A model generated the notes under the pieces. The model was not told the origin of the DNA. It saw only the letters and a program-made list of their open reading frames with translations, and made no database searches. From contig CM019067.1 of assembly GCA_009667805.1 (NCBI GenBank), positions 64,214,637 through 64,278,636 on the forward strand: a DNA stretch of 64,000 bases, read 5' to 3'. The DNA comes from Leptobrachium leishanense (Eukaryota > Chordata > Amphibia > Anura > Megophryidae). How positions within the stretch are numbered: position 1 is the stretch's first letter; the number at the start of each line of letters is the position of its first letter. The translations under genes and the position numbers were made by a program. Below, in pieces: positions 23,581-35,255 of this stretch.

Positions 23581-23913
23581 CAGCAGGATACTCAGCGGGT
23601 GCACTGCCGCAGAGGTCCGCCATCCTCCAAAACACACTGAAATAACAAATACAGCGTGCCACATGGATGCAGTTCCCACAGAAATAATTTATTGAATGTC
23701 AGCAGACAAAAAAGCAACGTTTCGGCCACCAAGGGCCTTAATAATTCACTTGGCAGCTTGGGGGTTATCTCCAACATTATAAAACTTGTAGTACTCACAT
23801 TTTGCATCCATACATGTTTTCCTTAAATCTTAATAAAGTTAAAAATTGCGTGCATGTGGGGCTTTATGGTTACAAATTCTAACTATAACAGTGTTTCTAA
23901 AACTGGAGTTCTT
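23581..23913. other. Interval with AACGTTTCGGC repeat motif
   Basis: The block 23680-23745 (aataatttattgaatgtcag, then caacgtttcggccaccaagg) resembles the left arm of the palindrome at 59640-59788. It probably belongs to an interspersed repeat of unknown class. No gene is seen. Confidence 0.5.
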
Positions 23914-24820
23914 TTAACCTCTTCACTATCGAGTGATTTTCCAAAACAACACTGTCAGGAATCAGTGGTTTTCTACGAAAAAAACAACACTGTCAGGAAT
24001 CAGTGGTTTTCTTCGAAAAATTACTTTTTCACTAATCTCCCTGGCAGTTTTCCCAAATGTGGCTCAGGGTTAAATTTCATTGCTGAAAGCGGTAACCCCT
24101 GAGCCACACTAGGGCTGGATACATACCTTTACCTGCACTCCCTCGCTGACCTCCTGCAATCGCATTCTCCTCTGGCTGATCGCGGCGATCTGCTTCCTGG
24201 TTCCCTTCTTGCAAGAAGGGAACCAGGAAGCAGGATGCTGCGATCGGCCAGAGGTGACTGCGGGGGGACAGAGGCGGACAGCGAGGGAGCGCAGGTAAAG
24301 GTATGTATCCAGCCCAAGTGTGGCTCGGAGGTTACCGCTTTCAGCAATGAAATTTAACCCCGAGCAACACTCGGGATACTGCCAGGGGGCTGAAAAAAAT
24401 GGTACCGATTCTAACATTATATAAAATATGTCAGAATCGGACCGCCAGGGAGGTTAACTTTACTGTAAGAAATAGTTGGGAATATTCCCAATGTATTTCT
24501 TAATGTAATAACCTGTTTGGCAAGCAGATGTCACCACCTGCTGGCCAAAAGGGGCTGCTACCGTTCTGAGCTCTGTGCAGGATCAGCTGTAGAAAGGTCT
24601 TTCAGACATAATCCCATCTGGTTTTAAAAAGTGTTAGCACCTCGGGCATAATGCTCACATTGCTAAAACCTTTTGGACACCTGCTGGTGCCCAAATACAA
24701 ATGAAATTTGTTTGCAACAAATAAATTACATTTGCAATGATATAGCACAGCTCCAGATTGTGTTAACATGATCTAGGGCTGCTGATCGTGTATAAACAAT
24801 CACGGTAATGAAAGGGTTAA
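23914..24820. mobile_element. PiggyBac-like MITE with nested MITE
   Basis: TTAA at 23914-23917 (ttaacctcttcactatcg) and 24817-24820 (ggtaatgaaagggttaa) bound a copy of the 11399 subfamily. A 38-bp segment near the left end is tandemly duplicated (23943-24019). A second TTAA-type MITE (24036-24453) is inserted within it. Confidence 0.78.
24036..24453. mobile_element. TTAA-type MITE with CTCCCTGGC ends, long palindrome
   Basis: Ends tctccctggcagt and accgccagggagg are inverted. TTAA follows on the right (24454-24457), and CTAA, a probable decayed TTAA, precedes on the left. Nearly the whole element folds back: the segment 24056-24140 pairs with 24285-24365. It is probably a piggyBac-type MITE. 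Confidence 0.78.
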
Positions 24821-25915
24821 AGTGGTTGTACTATGTTGAGTAGAGAAATGTCTGGTCACAGGACCACTTTAACACAGATATTTGTTATGTTTTATTCGAA
24901 AAAGTAAAGCCTGATACAATTCTCTGATACGGACATTTAGATGCACAGAGATAACCAAACTAAAATATAATGAAGTCATTTTAAAACAATTTGCTCTGGT
25001 TTTGCATACTTACAATAATGAGAAATTTTACAAAATCTTGCTAGTATTGTGTTTGACATTGTAATAAAAAAATTGAAATTATGGAAATCACTAATAATGG
25101 GCTGATGACACATTTAGAGGCGACCCATTGGCAACTAAGCTGCAATTACAGTCATAAAAAGGACAGGAAATTGTGCCTCAATTTAATATATGTACAATAC
25201 CATTGTAACACCAAATGTATTCCCAGCAAATTGGCTTCAGGCACAGCAATTAGACTACGCTATTCAAAATACCTAATTTTGTTTCACAAAAACTGTAATG
25301 GTTTTATGAAATGTTAGAGTATGAATTAGCAATAGGTACAATATTACAGTTTCTAAATATGAGAAATAGCCTCTCCTGATTAGTTCTGTGTGATGCATTC
25401 CCATGACAAGTGAGCAGGAGCTACAATAACTAAACCAATCATATGTTTAAAGGGATACTCTATTGAAAAATAGAGTTCTGACAGCCTTTGCCCAATTATT
25501 ATTATTATTTTCATTTTGGGGTGAATCGACTCACCTTTAGTCTCTCGCTGCGTAAAGCTCCTCCTCTTTGGCTCAGGGACTCCGAAACCCTTAAGTCCCT
25601 GACGCTTTTCCACGCAATGTACGCTCCTATGCACTTTGCATGGCATACGAAGCGCAAATTGAGCACCAATACAGGACTTGTGCGCTTCACATATGCAAGT
25701 TCCGTAGCGCCTCCGCAGTATGAAGGATCGGATCTGTTGCGCTTGCTCTCTGAGACCGTTCACTACCGCCATTGGTCTTAAGAGGGTGACGTCAGCACAC
25801 TCTTTGCGTGTCCCGACGTCACTAGTGACCAGGGACATGCGGTGAGATCAGTGGATGGTGAGGCACTGGCTAGCATCAGAGCCAGATATACACAGGTTAC
25901 GTAGGTTCAGGTTCA
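24821..25915. other. Intronic interval without recognised gene
   Basis: An ATT microsatellite lies near 25496-25510. The 25380-25838 frame on the minus strand is long (152 codons) but has no recognisable motif and is overlapped by an equally open frame on the other strand. Confidence 0.4.
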
Positions 25916-26042
25916 GTGCTCCCCAGGATCTGGCTGCTCTCAGTGCTCCCCAAGATCTAGCTGTTTAGTGCTCCCCAGCATCTGGCTGCTCTCAGTGCTT
26001 ACCAGGAACTTGCTGCTTTCAGTGCTCCCCAGGATCTGCGTC
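25916..26042. repeat. Tandem repeat, unit about 27-30 bp
   Basis: About five imperfect units each containing cagtgctccccag followed by atctggctgctct-type sequence. Confidence 0.85.
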
Positions 26043-26943
26043 ATCCATTCCAGGCAGCCGAGTCACACATGTGGTGACCACACTCTCTGACAGAGACAAC
26101 TTGAGGCCCCACCCTCCAGCCCCATGACTGACGAACACAGTCACATGACTGTCTTGCATCAATCAATGCATGGGAGGCCAGCCTAATGACACCAGAATGC
26201 ATTGCCTCCTATTGACTGCATTGCATTGCCTCCAGCTGCTCTACCTTAGCTCCCACATTTAAAGGGGCCTGTCCTGAGGAAGTCGGCACAGTATACCAGC
26301 GAAACATGTTGATGTTATGCCCTGTCAATATTCTTTATGCCTTCTAAAATAATTTCTACTCTGGCAATGGTTTGATTTGTCTCTTCCCTGTTATATGGAG
26401 TGTGGTGGCTTGCGCAACCCCCACTCCACTTTCCTGGGTTCAATCCATGTATGAAGTCGCTTGCAGTGTACCTATCAGTTCTTTTCCTCTCTTTTCTTTG
26501 CTATAAATACAATCCCGCGAAGGATTGGTTACCTGCTTATTGAGGCGCTTTGATTAAAAAGCATTTGGGCACTGCTACAAGTTATACAGACTCACATGTA
26601 CATACGTGTATACATTTTTTCCTTGTCAAATCCAGTGTACTCAGGGAACTGACTTTTAATATTGTGTTTCATTGTTACACTTGTATGTGCTTTTTTTGAT
26701 TCACTGGCTTATTCTTATTTTTTGTTGTACTCTTGCTCTTTTACTTTGAGCCACCTGGCTGATATCTCCGCTTATCCAGTGATGGATTTTTACTTGTTTA
26801 TCTGATTAAAAGTTAAGTTTTATTCTTGTACTGCTTGTTTACCTAGGCATTGATATATAGCTCTCCATTTGAATTTACGGGTTAACCCCTTGTTGCATTA
26901 GGTTTCTTTATTTCTTTTTTTCTAATCAATATCACTAAGAGAC
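26043..26943. other. Interval with repeat-like gaggaagtcgg...cgaaacatgt motif
   Basis: Around 26275-26310 the sequence cctgaggaagtcgg, then gcgaaacatgttg, resembles the gaaacgcgt-type motif found in many vertebrate retroposons. No ends or coding region can be defined. Confidence 0.4.
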
Positions 26944-27264
26944 TTAGGGCCCTATTACATTGTTCGTGCACAATTTTGCACGTGGCAAAAACGCATTAAC
27001 GCGAGGGGAAAACCCTTTGCGCTGAACGTCGTATAACGACGTTGCGCGCACAAAATGCGCATTAATGTCTAACGCGAGTGACCCTGCGCGAGTCCCATAC
27101 TTAACATTGTGAGCACAAATGCGTTCGTGCGCTGGTACGTGCATCGTATTACAATCGTAGCGCAAATTTTAACGTCTTTGAAAAGCTGGTGGTAACAGCA
27201 AATCTGAACATCCTGGCCAAACCCAAATACACCAGCCCAAAAAAAAAAAATACAGCACAGTATA

Positions 27265-28848
27265 CAGTTGTGTTCAAAATTATTCAGCCCCCACTGAGAT
27301 TGAGTGTTTTGGCCAGTTTGACATTGATTTTGATCATTCAGTCATCTTGCTTACAATTAAATCAAAGAGGCACGTGTAGGTCAGACAAATATAACATAAC
27401 ATTTATAATGAAATAACCACAAATGTCTTTTCTGTGCTCACATCATTATCAGTTTTATTCAACCCCCAAGTGACATTCAATCTTAGTACTTAGTACACAT
27501 CCTTTTACAGTTATAACAGCTTTAAACGTGAGCATAGCTTGACACAAGTGTCTTGCAGTGATCTACGGGTATCTTCGCCCATATCGTCATGGGCAAAAGC
27601 CTCCAGTTCAGTCACATTCTAGGCTTAGCGCACTGCAACTGCTTTCTTTAAGTCCCACCAGAGGTTCTCAATTGGATTTAAGTCAGGTGACTGCGATGGC
27701 CACTCCAAAATGTTCCAGCCTTTAATCTGCAACCATGCTCTAGTGGACTTGGGGTATGCTTTGGATCATTGTCCTGTTGAAAGGTCCAATGTCTCCCAAG
27801 CCTTCAGGTTTGTGACGGACTGCATCACATTGTCATCCAATATCTCCTGGTACTGAAGAGAATTCATGGTACCTTGCACACGCTGAAGCTTCCCTGTACC
27901 TGCGAAGCAAAACCGCATGATTGACCCCCGCCATGCTTCACAGTAGGCAAGGTGTTCTTTTCTTCATAGGCCTTGTTCTTCCTCCTCCAAACATAGCGTT
28001 GATCCATGGCCCAAACAGTTCTAATTTTGTTTCATCAGTCCACAGAACACTTCTGTGGTTTGTCCACATGACTTTTGGCATACTGCAGTCGACTCTTCTT
28101 ATTCTTTGGAGACAGCAAGGGGGTGCGCCTAGGAGTTCTGGCATGGAGGCCTTCATTACGCAGTGTGCGCCGTATTGTCTGAGCTGAAACTTCAGTACCC
28201 ACATCTGACAAATCTTTCTCAGTTCCTCAGCAGTCACACGGGGACTTTTCTCCACTCTACGCTTCAGGTAGCGCACAGCAGTCGAAGTCAGCATCTTCTT
28301 TGTGCCACGACCAGGTAGCGTTTCAACAGTGCCCTTTCCCTTGAATTTGCGAATGATGCTTCCTATGGTCTCTCTTGGTATGTTTAACATCTTTGCAATC
28401 TTCTTATAGCCATTGCCTTCCTGTGAAGAGTAATCACCTCTTCTCTTGTCTTCCTGGACCATTCTCTTGACTTCACCATGTTTGTAACCACACCAGTAAA
28501 TGTCTAGAAGGAGCTGAGTATCACAGTCATTTTAAAAGCTGCCTAATTGGTGCTTATTATGCTTTATTGCTGCTCCGTGACATCCACAGGTGTTTTCAAT
28601 ACCTGATTGAAAACACTTGAATGACCTCTTCTTCAGAGTGGTGGTCTTTAAGGGGTTGAATAATTGTGTCAATGAAGAATTCACAAAAGAAACATTTACT
28701 ACTGTATTACAAATTGATGTCATTTTAGTTGCATATGGTTCTTTTAAAAGTCCTTGTAGGATTTCATTCTGAATACAATTACAAATGTACACTAAATTCC
28801 CTAAAACCCTTTACAGCATTGGGGGTTGAATAATTTTGAACATGTAGT
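27265..28848 (-). mobile_element. Tc1/mariner element, degraded copy
   Basis: The left end cagttgtgttcaaaattatt is at TA 27263-27264. The right end gttgaataattttgaaca is eroded, with TA at 28849-28850. The 1584-bp element is the same family as 37620-39238, in the opposite orientation. Its transposase lies on the minus strand and is broken by several frameshifts. Confidence 0.9.
27483..28479 (-). pseudogene. Tc1 transposase pseudogene (DD34E family)
   Basis: The ATG is at 28479 and the expected stop near 27483. Recognisable parts in several frames include [20 protein letters not shown] (helix-turn-helix), TLPGRG (linker) and [11 protein letters not shown] (first catalytic Asp). The C-terminal region with the PKHT and NPIENLW segments is present but shifted. 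Compared with the copy at 37996-39020 it carries more indels, so it cannot encode a transposase. Confidence 0.88.
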
Positions 28849-29169
28849 TACACATTCTACACATACCCAAACAATAAAATGGAGAAGTTGTGCGTGTCTT
28901 TATTATTGCTGCAGCATATATACTCAGATTGATTTTGACAGGCGCAAAAACTTAACGGGAGACAATTGTGGATCTTAATTCTGATTGCTCACCGATTTCT
29001 GCGCGCAACGTTAATGTATTTTTTTACGCGCAATATTTTCGGACAGATGAAAAAATGCGCTCAGATCGGAATACCAGCGTTAATTTACGCACATTAACGT
29101 TTAACGCTGCGTGCAAAAAAAATTGCGCTGCGCGGGCGTTTTTGCACAAGGAATGTAATAGAGCCCTTA

Positions 29170-30248
29170 CTATTTCATCTCTCCATGAAAGGTGATAATC
29201 ATTTGTTAATTATCTTATAAATTTTAGGGGAGAATTTAGATTCTGCTGAAAACATCAATATTGCCAAATTCATTAGCTTTCATGGAATTATATGACAGGA
29301 TAACACAATGCAATTTTATTATTATCCTCCCTTTTAGTAAATTTGTAACATATTGTATCTAAATAACAATAAATATAACTCATGTTGTTTGCGAATAAAA
29401 TCATGAAGTGATCCTGATAAAAGACAGTTCTTATTTGTAGTGCCATGTGTATAGTGATAGAATTTTAAACACAACAGAATTCTAAAGACTTGTCTATACT
29501 GTAGCTAGATAGTGACGCCTATCCCAGCAGTGAAGGAGTTAATGTAAAATTATTAACCGCATGACGTTCTCATTACTAGCCAAAATAGAACTATTGCCAG
29601 GAACCCTGCAGTGTACCTCTATCACTCGAAACGTTATGTCCGGGAACATGATGATGATTAATGATTGACACGTATTTCTATAAATGTGAAAATAGATTCG
29701 GGCTAAGCTAGAGAAATAATTCTATTTACTGCGTGTTGCAGTCACAGGTCTGGATACATATGATTTAATATTTAATCTTTTAAATATCAGATTGTGTTAC
29801 ATAATGAAATTGGCTCTGTTATTCCCGCTGATTCAATTCTGTATTTTCTTATCAGCGAAAGTAATAACATTACATAAATGGGGTGAAACATTAATGGACG
29901 GGATAAGCAACACTGACGATGTCAGCGTGAAAACCAAAATTGACTTTCAGAAAATATGCACCATGACCCTCATAACACAGCGCAAATTAAGTTAGGTAGA
30001 TTGCGGCGATGTGATGAATAAGGCGACCCCGGGGATTACATTAATTGATGCTGAGTGTGAATATGTCTGTGTCACAAAGAGTTTAGTTGTGTGTTCAGTC
30101 ACTTAACCATGTAATCATATTTGTCTAGCCTTTGGAAATGGAGTCATGCTGTCCGTTAAATCAGCTGTTCAAATTTGCGACTTAATTAGTTATACAGAAT
30201 TTATTTCTTCCTGTGTTCAAATAGGTTGGCAAGCCTTTAAGCTCTTTA
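29170..30248. other. Interval with one piggyBac-type right end
   Basis: At 29523-29541, cccagcagtgaaggagttaa looks like the right terminus of a TTAA MITE, but the left end is not found. The 67-codon ORF at 29792-29995 has a hydrophobic start but no other support. Confidence 0.4.
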
Positions 30249-30680
30249 TTAACCCCTTCATTAGCAAGGAATGTTCCAACAAAACACTGTCGGGAACCAG
30301 TGTGTGTTTTTTCTTTTTTTTGGAAAATCATTTTAATTATACATTAAGAATTATTTGGGAATATTCTCAATGTATTCCTTACTGTAATAACACATTTGGC
30401 AGGCAGATGTTGCCATCTGCTGGCCATACCGAGTTACTGCCGCTCAGGGCTCCATGTATTGTCAGCTGGGGAAACATAGAAAATGTTGGCAGATAAGAAC
30501 CTTTCGGCCCATCTAGTCTGCCCAATTACATGGATACTTTAACTGGATTTATCTTTTATTTAGGATAGCCTTATGCGGGAAGAATCCGTTTGAGACATTC
30601 TCCAGCTGCCTTCAAAAAGTGTTAGCACTTCGGCCATCAAGCCCGTGAGGCTAAAACTTTGGGAGTACATTCGTCAAGCA
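30249..30680. mobile_element. PiggyBac-like MITE fragment with LINE tail inside
   Basis: The left end ttaaccccttcattagcaag starts at TTAA about 30249. The interior matches the 11399 subfamily (gggaatattctcaatgtatt, gcagatgttgccatctgctg). A 105-bp CR1 tail (30473-30577) interrupts it, after which the MITE resumes with gagacattctccagctgcc and aaaaagtgttagcac. The right terminus is missing. Confidence 0.7.
30473..30577 (-). mobile_element. CR1-type LINE 3' tail, severely 5'-truncated
   Basis: The block gaaacatagaaaatgttgg to ataccttatgc-type sequence matches the first 105 bp of the LINE at 62634-63480, in the same orientation. It is only the 3' end of the element, as expected of 5'-truncated insertions. 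Confidence 0.85.
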
Positions 30681-31350
30681 AGGCTATCACAACCATTTTT
30701 CCAACCGCGTGTGTTCACTCCATCCATGTCTTGTTGTTAATTGTCACATTATTAAACGAGCAATCAGATTGTGGCTCGCTGACATTTAAGATGATTTGTA
30801 GCAATAAAGTACTTTTTAATTATAGCACGCCCATTGTTATTTTTAGACATAATGCTATTCAGGGATAAGTCCTAAAATAATACGTGTGAGAACTCACAAA
30901 GATTTATGTCCCTCAATTCCCATCATAGAAATATTTACAAGAGGTTGTAGCTACTGCTGCAGTACTTCTTTGTTTGAGAATACTATTCCTCTGGCAAATT
31001 CTGAGAAATTGTCACTCCCATGTATTCTCAATGTACTCAAGCTCTAAAAGCAGCCTTAAATATAGACATTTTTTTATAAAATTCTATTTGAATATTAGCT
31101 TTCAATTATATCAGCCAAAGGGGAAATAGGTTCCCCTTACTAAAATAACGGGAGATCTGCGTTTCCGCTAAACTTAAACTCTGATGCTACTACTTAATAG
31201 ATTACAGTATATTGGAAACATAACTTTTCTTTGCCCTGGAGAACCAAAAAATGTGTGTGCCATGCTCTATTCCTATATTTGTTTATGGTGGTGGCCTGGA
31301 ACTGAATCCGCAATATCTCCAAGGTTTGCCTGTATGCTTATAAAGTCCTA
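30681..31350. other. Intronic interval without recognised gene
   Basis: No feature is supported. Confidence 0.4.
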
Positions 31351-31515
31351 GGGATTCCAGCCAAGCCGTTAAGCTAACAGCTCAAGCCGCTATGACATCC
31401 TTGCGGCTTGGACATTGAGGCAGGTCTCTGTAAGTTAACAGCTCCATTACTTTGTAGAGTAGCCAATGAAGAACGAGCTATTCCAACCTAAATCCTTCTT
31501 CACAGCTCCCTGGTG
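31351..31515. repeat. Interspersed repeat (partner at 15461-15660)
   Basis: It shares gctattccaacct, gtagccaatgaa and related segments with 15461-15660. No ends or coding capacity. Confidence 0.55.
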
Positions 31516-32091
31516 TAGAGTGATTTTACTTTCGTAAAATCATTTAACCCTTTAACGATGGGTGGGTGTTGGCTGTCGGGGTGGCTTAACGTCGGTGAGG
31601 CATACAGGTACGCCTCGCCAATAGGTGCCTTCGCGAGCTGAAGATTACTGCCCGCCCCACAGCCGTCGCGTGGCATGCATCACTGGCTGCAGGTGGATGG
31701 CCTGAGTTCAGGCTGTCCTCGTGCAGCCAATAACGCGCGCCACGAGTCAGCACGCACAGGCTACTGGGAGGGTGCCATTGAAGACAGCGGGTCTGCAAGC
31801 AGCGGAAGACTGTGAACAAATATTTCCTGTTGTTCTTCTGTCGCCCTGCGCAAGCGTGCATCAGTGAGCTCGTACAGAGCTCGCAGCAGGATTGAACTTG
31901 GCTCCATAGAGTCCTATGGATACAGTGGCTTGGTCGCAGTAGAGCCAGCAACAGGGAATCACTAAGACTTATCTTTCCCCTTAGCAGCTCCATGCTACTG
32001 AATCGGGTCCCTTATGTTTAAAGTTACTTTGTCACAATTTTTTGATCATTTATAATTGATTGAAAAATTGAGGGTGTTTCACAAAAAAAAA
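31516..32091. other. GC-rich repeat-like interval
   Basis: 31600-31990 is GC- and CG-rich compared with its neighbours and contains ccatagagtcctatgga-like palindromic sequence, as in the Harbinger-like MITEs. The 135-codon minus-strand frame at 31586-31993 has no known motif. Complete termini were not found. Confidence 0.4.
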
Positions 32092-33441
32092 ACCTTCACT
32101 ACTACGATCAACTAAAGTCAATCTGCAAGCCACGTTCTTGTGCCCCCATATCGAGTATAGCTGCTATGGAGTTCCGCAGGAGCAACAAAAGGAATTTCAT
32201 TTGCATTTGGGCTCCAGAACATGCCCCTAAAGTTCTATCACAGTGGGCATGATGTTCCAGGTGTTAACTCTTTTGAAAAACAATCTAGTGCAAACATCAC
32301 TGAGCAATATCGGCGCTCAGGTTTATATTAACTAAGCGCACTAAGCAATTTAACCTTGTGGCAAAAAAAATAGCCAGGTGTCCCACAACAACATCTAACA
32401 TAAAACGATATTACCACATGGATGTTTGCACAAGGATTAAACAAGGGCAAGATATTGCAGAGTCTTACAAGATAAAAAAAAACACATCCATAATGAATAT
32501 GAATTGAAATAGAATTGAACCAGGATAAAAATGCTCTTAGGCTAATGTCAGACGAACGCAGTCTGAGCGCACTCTGCGTGCGAGCACAACGGAGAGACGT
32601 ACTGACGGAAGATACTGCAGACACCACACGATCCGTTTTTGTTGACGGACGTAGAAAAAAAAGGGAATTGTGGGAAACAAAATTAATATGAAAAAATAAA
32701 AATATGAAAAGCCATTGTGTGCATCAAGGTGCTGGACGTCGCAAATGTGCTGAGTCTGACATCTCATCACTCACACAGAACGCTACGCGGACGTGGCGCA
32801 CTCTGCGCGTCCATCTAGCGATTTTACGTTCTTGCCTAACTTGCATCCGTTTGCCACGTGCGTTGTGCGTGCACAGTTCGGTGCACACGTACTTCGTGTG
32901 TGGGTCTCTATCGCTCATGATTCTATGCTACGACGGACGTTAAACTGCGCGTCAACACGGACGTGATCACTGCATTCGTCTGACGTCGGCCTTAAAGTGC
33001 TACACTCACAAGCCAGCGAGTAGCTATGTGCCACTCAAACATATGCGCTCAGGGGAGGATCAGGCCCCTAGTGAACGATGGATCCTCAAGGTTTCAATTC
33101 TACAAAAAGCACTATAGACGTGTGTTGTTTTTTTTTATCTTGTAGGACTCTGTATATGTTACCCTTGTTGAATTCTTGCGGTAATATATTTTTAAAACCA
33201 GCTGGGAATGTGTCTGAATGACAGCTCCCCGACTGATTCTGCTCGGAGACCAGAACTGCAGTAACTTCTTTTGGCTTGTAGATGGAGACATCTGCCTGTC
33301 AAATAGGTTATTGTAGTGAGAAATACATTGGAAATGGTCCCAAATATTTATTACTGTATATTTAATTAAAAAGGATTTTTCCAAAAAATACACTGGTTCC
33401 TTACTGGTTTCCTGGAAATTTTGTCGGTAGTGAAAGGGTTT
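32092..33441. mobile_element. PiggyBac-like MITE split by a large insertion
   Basis: The left part (32092-32285) begins cttcactactacgatcaac and contains gggcatgatgttccaggtg. The right part (about 33186-33441) contains ccagctgggaatg, gtagatggagacatctgcc and the end ggtagtgaaagggttt. Together they match the inverted 18714-19163 copy. The intervening 900 bp includes a Harbinger MITE (32540-32991) and unidentified flanking sequence. Confidence 0.65.
32540..32991. mobile_element. Harbinger-like MITE, copy 2
   Basis: 452 bp, with ends ggctaatgtcagacgaacgc and gcattcgtctgacgtcggcc and TTA on both sides (32537-32539, 32992-32994). It is similar throughout to 8542-8991, in the same orientation. Confidence 0.82.
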
Positions 33442-33514
33442 AAAAGACTATTATAGATTTTCATAGGTGGAGTGTTATTGGGAGAGACAAGACGTAATAT
33501 ACTGAAGACACGTA

Positions 33515-34448
33515 CAAGGTTATTCAGAGAGAATTGAAAAGTCACCATACGGTCGGTGACTTTTCGTTCCCCGCACTTCGGGGCGATTTGGCGATTCCTA
33601 GTTTGCCGACCCTGCAGTGTATTCAGCAAGCACCGAAGGGCCCCCGTAGTGCAGGGAAAACTCGCTGCAAACCCGCCGAACACTCGCCGAACACTTGCCA
33701 AACACTCGCAAAAACACTCGCCAAACACTCACCGAAAATCTGCAGAAACTACCGCAAAAACTCCACCGAATACGCCGGAAAAACCCGACGAGCAGCCGAT
33801 CACAGTGCAGAGCAGCCGCCGGACAAAGCCGACAGGCAGATAAACGTGGTTCGAAAAAAAAAAAAAAAAAAAAAAACAGTATGCTTGAAAGTTTCAAAAT
33901 TGAAACACTGTTTGCAAAAAAACTACTGAATGAAAATGTCTGGAATTGACATCTAGGATCATATGAATGATAATAAAAAGGTCTGTTAAAGAAAAATGAA
34001 AACACTATTTAAAAAAATATATATATATATTTTGCTGAAAAAATCCTGAAAAATGCCTAAAAGATCCTAAAAAATTCAGGAATAAAGAGACTTTTTACTG
34101 CAGAATAAAATAATAAACTGTTTATTAGATAGTGAATTAAAATGGGAATATTTGTAACATTGAAGCCTATGGGGTTCGCCTGAATAAACCTGCCGAATTA
34201 AACCACCGAACAAGCAGGGCATTTCGGCAACTTTTCTCTGCTGTTTGGTGTTCTCTGAATAGATGAACCATTGCTTCTCTATGGGGGAATTCACTGCCCT
34301 CGAACAGCACCGTACGTGAAAGCAATTCCAACATTTGGCGAATTGCCTGCTCTCTGAATAGCCGAATGGCCTTGAAATGTCCCTGTTCGCTGAATTTCAG
34401 TATTTAGTTACATTTCAGCGGCATTTCAGATCTCTCTGAATAACCCTG
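33515..34448. mobile_element. Double-hairpin MITE family, copy C
   Basis: Ends caaggttattcagagagaat and ctctctgaataaccctg are inverted. The flanking triplets are GTA (left) and CTA (right). A hairpin with aaaagtcacc as an arm lies at 33536-33565, near the left end. Poly(A) of about 22 bases occurs at 33855, and the (TA)n block at 34016-34030 is a short microsatellite. Internal marker: gggaatatttgtaacattga. Open frames at 33534-33929 reflect CG-rich repeats such as cactcgcc and are not genes. Confidence 0.8.
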
Positions 34449-34584
34449 CTAAACTCAGTAAAACTAGGGAATTTGCCATCAGTATAAAGAGCAGTTTTGG
34501 GAAGAGAATGCACCTGAAAATGGTGCAATCATTAATGATTCTCATTGGACTTCTTTGTTTATTTGCTGTAACTCTTGGACCTAC
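34449..34584. other. Spacer before the Gypsy element
   Basis: Unremarkable sequence ending in the left copy of the Gypsy target duplication CCTAC (34580-34584). Confidence 0.6.
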
Positions 34585-35255
34585 TGTCAGGACAGTCTCT
34601 TAGCCATAGCTTGATCACGGAGAGATACGAGGAACCACTGTGCAGTATTCTTGCCTGTACATAGCAAGTACCAGAGCCAGGAGGAAGATATATTGAATGC
34701 TACCTGTCTGCTGGTACCAGTGTCATCAGGTTTGTAGGTAGGTGGTAGAAACAGAGAGGAATGGTCAGCGGAGTGCCCAGGAACAATTAGTATCTTTTGG
34801 GGTAGTATAATTCGGAAAGGATCGTCGTAGTCACAGCACAGGTCGAAGGTATGTAGAGATCAAAATGAGGTCGGTATTCAAGCAGGGGTCAAAAAGCCAA
34901 GGGAATCAATATGTATATATATATATATAACAGGATACAGGGTAGTTAGCTCAATTCGAATGAAATATTAGAGCAATGACTTACCCCACCGGCGTCTTCT
35001 TTATAGGGCGTTCTATTAGGCAGCTGCGGAGGGACCCGACGTCATTCGTCTCTGCCGGCATCTCTCTATGCCTATAAGGCTGCTCGGGACCATGCGCATG
35101 CACAAGGAGTCTGGTCTATTGGTGAAGAAGGTCCCGGTATCTGCAGAGTCGCTGCACAGCGCCGATGCTCCAGGACACTGCACCGCCCCTGCCCGGAGGT
35201 CCCCCGGAGGTGCCGTCTCAGGGTCTGGAGGGATGGTAAGGGCAGCATCCTGACA
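34585..35255 (-). repeat. Gypsy 3' LTR (left in window)
   Basis: 671 bp from TGTCAGGACAG to CATCCTGACA in + orientation. It includes a (TA)n stretch near 34914-34928. It contains two segments absent from the other LTR, near 35051-35092 and 35187-35210. Confidence 0.93.

Larger units (their letters stand above)
26947..29166. mobile_element. Harbinger-like MITE split by a Tc1 element
   Basis: Ends gggccctattacatt and aatgtaatagagccc are inverted repeats, flanked by TTA at 26944-26946 and 29167-29169. Removing the Tc1 at 27265-28848 leaves about 636 bp of CG-rich sequence with motifs such as gcgcattaa and ttaacgctgcg. The TTA duplication and GGGCCC end indicate PIF/Harbinger. No transposase. 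Confidence 0.82.

Noticed and set aside
25380..25838. 152-codon minus-strand frame
   Set aside because: No motif, with an open frame on the opposite strand over the same bases and no splice evidence.
27938..28187. 88-codon + strand frame
   Set aside because: Antisense shadow of the Tc1 transposase pseudogene on the minus strand.
29792..29995. 67-codon frame with hydrophobic start resembling a signal peptide
   Set aside because: No splice context, no family motif, and AT-rich intronic sequence. Expected by chance.
33534..33929. 131-codon frame with TLAKHSPK-like repeats
   Set aside because: Part of double-hairpin MITE copy C. The repeats are CG-rich short units and not a protein domain.
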